Shown here: positions 14,692 to 16,542 of the stretch, piece by piece
Layout: each line of letters opens with the position of its first letter
Numbering within the stretch: position 1 is the first letter of the stretch
Translations under genes and position numbers: made by a program
NCBI GenBank assembly: GCA_015487895.1
Contig: WFOW01000383.1
Span: forward strand, 1-16,542
Length of the DNA stretch: 16,542 nucleotides
Direction of reading: 5' to 3'
Source: Gammaproteobacteria bacterium
GTDB lineage: Bacteria > Pseudomonadota > Gammaproteobacteria > S144-34
Notes under the pieces: generated by a model
What the model saw: the letters and a program-made list of their open reading frames with translations, nothing else
Database searches by the model: none
Told to the model about the DNA's origin: nothing

Positions 14692-15580
14692 CCGCACCGG
14701 GCGGGCGCACCTTGAAGCGCTTGTAGGTCCAGAGATACTGCTCGGGCGCGGCCTCGACGAGGGCGGCGACGGCCGCGTTGAGGGCCGCGGCCGCCTCGAC
14801 CGGATCTGCGGCGGCGAGCGCGGGCGGTCCCGGCACGAAGCGCAGCCGGTAGCGCCCGCCCGGCAGCCGGAGCGCGCAGCCGACCACGGCGGCGGCCCCG
14901 GTGCGCGCGAGCAGCCGCGCCGGCAGCGTCGTCGTCAGCGCCGGCTCGCCGAAGAAGGGCGCGAAGACCCCGCCCGTGCGGGGGGTGTGGTCCGGCAGCA
15001 TGACGGCCAGCTCGCCCCTGCGGAGGGCCTGGTAGAGCCCCCGCACCCCGGCCGTGCCGACCGGCAGCAGCCGCGCGCCGTGACGCTGCCGCCCGCGGCG
15101 CACGTAGCGGTCGACCATCCAGTGCTGGGGATGGTAGAGGCTGGTCATGGGCCAGCGCGCCGAGCACCACAGCCCCACCAGCTCCCAGCTCCCGAGATGC
15201 GGCACGAGCAGGAGCGCGCCCCGGCCGGAGGCGAGGGGCTCCGCCAGCGCCTCCTCGCCTTCCACCCCCGCGACATGGCGGGCGAGGGCCGCGGGCGGCA
15301 GGCGCCACAGCCCCGGGGCCTCGAGATAGGCGCGCGCGGCGTGGCCGAGGCTCGCGCGCACGACGGCCGCGCGCCGCGCCGTATCGAGCCGGGGCAAGCA
15401 GAGCGCCACGTTGCGCTCGGCCACGGCGCGGGCGCGCCGTCCCGCGGCGAGGCCCGCGAGGGCCTCGGCCAGCCGCCAGGCGGCCGCGGGCCGCAGGCGC
15501 GCGAGCGTGCCGAGCACGGCCTCGGCGGCGAGCCGTCCCGCCGCCCCGCCGTGGCGCGGCGCCTCAGCCCTCGCGGCCAT
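14678..15580 (-). CDS. LpxL/HtrB-type lipid A lauroyl/myristoyl acyltransferase-like protein
   Basis: A protein of 300 residues of the lipid A biosynthesis acyltransferase family. The catalytic H-x4-E motif is HLGSWE (His128, Glu133). Further family blocks are MLPDHTPRTGGVFAPFFGEPA and the end segment PEQYLWTYKRFK. It transfers an acyl chain from acyl-ACP to a lipid A precursor or a similar lipid at the inner membrane. I chose ATG 15580 over a TTG at 15625 because the family begins near here and the length is then usual; this start overlaps the DUF2007 gene by 17 bp, so the pair is coupled. Which acyl position it serves is not readable. Confidence 0.85.
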   Translation of the reverse strand: MAARAEAPRHGGAAGRLAAEAVLGTLARLRPAAAWRLAEALAGLAAGRRARAVAERNVALCLPRLDTARRAAVVRASLGHAARAYLEAPGLWRLPPAALARHVAGVEGEEALAEPLASGRGALLLVPHLGSWELVGLWCSARWPMTSLYHPQHWMVDRYVRRGRQRHGARLLPVGTAGVRGLYQALRRGELAVMLPDHTPRTGGVFAPFFGEPALTTTLPARLLARTGAAAVVGCALRLPGGRYRLRFVPGPPALAAADPVEAAAALNAAVAALVEAAPEQYLWTYKRFKVRPPGAAPVY

Positions 15581-15836
15581 CGCCGCCGTCCGGCTCCTCA
15601 AGCAGGGCGGAGTGGTCGGTGGCAAGGATGCGCCGGGCGCGCGCGGCCTCCGCGGCGGGCACGCGCAGGCGGATCCCTCCGACCGCGATCGCGTACAGCC
15701 AGTCGGCCTGGACCAGGTGCTCGTCCGCCACCATGCAGCGTATTCCCTCCGCCTCCAGACGCCCGCGTGCCACCGCAGCCTCTGGCATGGTGTCGAAGGC
15801 GGCCACCTCGACCCACTCGATATTGCCCAGCCGCAT
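15564..15836 (-). CDS. DUF2007 domain protein
   Basis: A small soluble protein of 90 residues with the DUF2007 pattern: a VEVAAFDTMPEAAVARGRLEAEGI helix, VADEHLVQADWLYAIAVGGIRLRVP, then AAEAARARRIL. The domain is called a putative signal-transducing domain; no reaction is known. ATG 15836 is preferred because GAGGAG lies six bases upstream. An in-frame ATG at 15887 would add 17 residues that do not look like the family. The gene overlaps the acyltransferase gene downstream. Confidence 0.85.
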   Translation of the reverse strand: MRLGNIEWVEVAAFDTMPEAAVARGRLEAEGIRCMVADEHLVQADWLYAIAVGGIRLRVPAAEAARARRILATDHSALLEEPDGGDGREG

Positions 15837-15842
15837 CGGGAG

Positions 15843-15848
15843 CTCCTC
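15843..15848 (-). promoter_or_regulatory. Ribosome binding site deciding the DUF2007 start
   Basis: On the minus strand this is GAGGAG, six bases before the ATG at 15836. It favours that start over the upstream ATG at 15887. The remainder of 15849-15927 shows nothing recognisable. Confidence 0.55.
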
Positions 15849-15927
15849 AGGCGCCTTGCCCCGTGCTGGTGACGCCACGGTGGACATCCGTCACCAAGAT
15901 CTTGAACGAGCCGCCCATGGGGTGGGA

Positions 15928-16542
15928 TCAGTCCGGCATTCCGACCGCCATCAGCGGCCTGAGCGTGGAGAGCAGGCTGCGGAACAGGCGGGGGTTGTGC
16001 CGCTCCTCGGCGGCCAGCAGGGCCTTCATGCGCACGCGCTCGGTGGGGGCGCGGAAGCAGGCCGGGCAGCTTTCGGGGACCACGGGCAGGCCCGCGCGGG
16101 CGGCGAAGTCGGCGAGCTGGCGCTCGCGCACGTAGACGAAGGGGCGGATGACGCGCACGTCGCCCGCGTCGTTGACGTAGTGCGCCTTCATGGTGCGCAG
16201 GCGCCCGCCGCGGAAGGCGGACATGAGGAAGCTCTCGGCGAGGTCGTCGAGGTGCTGGGCCAGCGCGAGCACGTTGTAGCCCTCCGCGCGCGCCGTGCTG
16301 TACATGATCCCGCGCTTCAGGCGCGAGCAGAAGGCGCAGTAGGAATCGTGGCCCATGTGGCGCTCGGCGAGCTCCAGGATCGGCTCGCGGCGGTAGAAGT
16401 AGGGCACGCCGAGGGCCTCCATGTAGGGGATGAGCGGCGAGGGGTCGTAGCCGTCGGCCTGGGGGTCGACGGTCACGGCGCCCACCTCGAAGCGCACGGG
16501 GGCGTGGCGGCGCAGGTGCAGCAGCACATGCAGGAGCGAGAG
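15928..16542 (-). CDS. TtcA-like tRNA thiolation protein, N-terminus cut by window end
   Basis: The frame stays open to the window edge (SLLHVLLHLRRHAPVR), so the GTG at 16527 is internal and the ATP-binding PP-loop is missing only because the window ends. The visible 204 residues have YDPSPLIPYMEALGVPYFY, SYCAFCSRLKRG (Cys codons at 16336-16338 and 16327-16329), LALAQHLDDLAESFLMSAFRGG and ESCPACF. TtcA uses ATP and a cysteine-bound 4Fe-4S cluster to put sulfur on cytidine 32 of tRNAs. Here the usual GHHRDD appears as AQHLDD, so this may be a TtcA-like subfamily with another target. Its stop is 91 bp from the DUF2007 start. Confidence 0.82.
   Translation of the reverse strand, partial: LSLLHVLLHLRRHAPVRFEVGAVTVDPQADGYDPSPLIPYMEALGVPYFYRREPILELAERHMGHDSYCAFCSRLKRGIMYSTARAEGYNVLALAQHLDDLAESFLMSAFRGGRLRTMKAHYVNDAGDVRVIRPFVYVRERQLADFAARAGLPVVPESCPACFRAPTERVRMKALLAAEERHNPRLFRSLLSTLRPLMAVGMPD

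Noticed and set aside
15837..15887. Longer DUF2007 protein from the ATG at 15887.
   Set aside because: The extra residues lack family similarity, and the internal ATG at 15836 has a much better ribosome site.

Overview
This window is very GC-rich (well above 70% by eye) and almost fully coding. Its gene families are a two-cysteine OxyR, a Fur-box-controlled TonB receptor, an LpxL/HtrB-type acyltransferase, a TtcA-like thiolase and an RsmB-type rRNA methylase. They point to a Gram-negative proteobacterium, most likely a high-GC gammaproteobacterium (a Chromatiales/Ectothiorhodospiraceae-like lineage is a guess). No rRNA, tRNA, CRISPR array, transposase or phage gene was found.

Layout. 1-82: tail of a possible PIN-domain gene. 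96-521 (-): YjbQ/UPF0047 protein. 522-692: divergent intergenic region filled with a degenerate 7-bp repeat. 693-4327 (+): two translationally coupled genes, an LHPP-like HAD phosphatase and a three-domain protein (acyl carrier, fatty acyl-AMP ligase, PlsC acyltransferase). 4308-4350: two palindromes 22 bp apart that form the end of that gene. 4430-5692 (+): orphan AAA/DUF4143 ATPase. 5732-6685 (-): RsmB/NOP-type RNA m5C methyltransferase. 6686-6975: intergenic region with more 7-bp repeats and two REP-like hairpins. 6976-8283 (-): exported protein joining an alpha/beta-hydrolase-like domain to a TlpA thioredoxin domain. 8337-12685 (+): oxyR, then rubrerythrin, rubredoxin, rubredoxin reductase and an alkaline phosphatase. 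12669-14537 (-): TonB-dependent receptor behind a Fur box. 14678-15836 (-): LpxL-type acyltransferase and DUF2007 protein. 15928-16542 (-): TtcA-like gene cut by the window edge.

How the genes work together. The clearest functional unit is the peroxide module. OxyR precedes a diiron rubrerythrin that lacks its own rubredoxin domain, followed by a separate rubredoxin and an FAD/NAD(P)H rubredoxin reductase. Together these give a full electron path from NAD(P)H to peroxide. The thioredoxin-like exported protein diverges from oxyR across only 53 bp. The HAD/ACP-ligase-acyltransferase pair looks like a self-contained unit that activates a fatty acid, holds it on its own carrier domain and transfers it to a lysolipid.

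The least explained items are the degenerate heptamer arrays in two intergenic regions, the paired palindromes in front of the DUF4143 ATPase, and the three-domain lipid enzyme. All calls come from reading the sequence and recalled family motifs; no database search was made.
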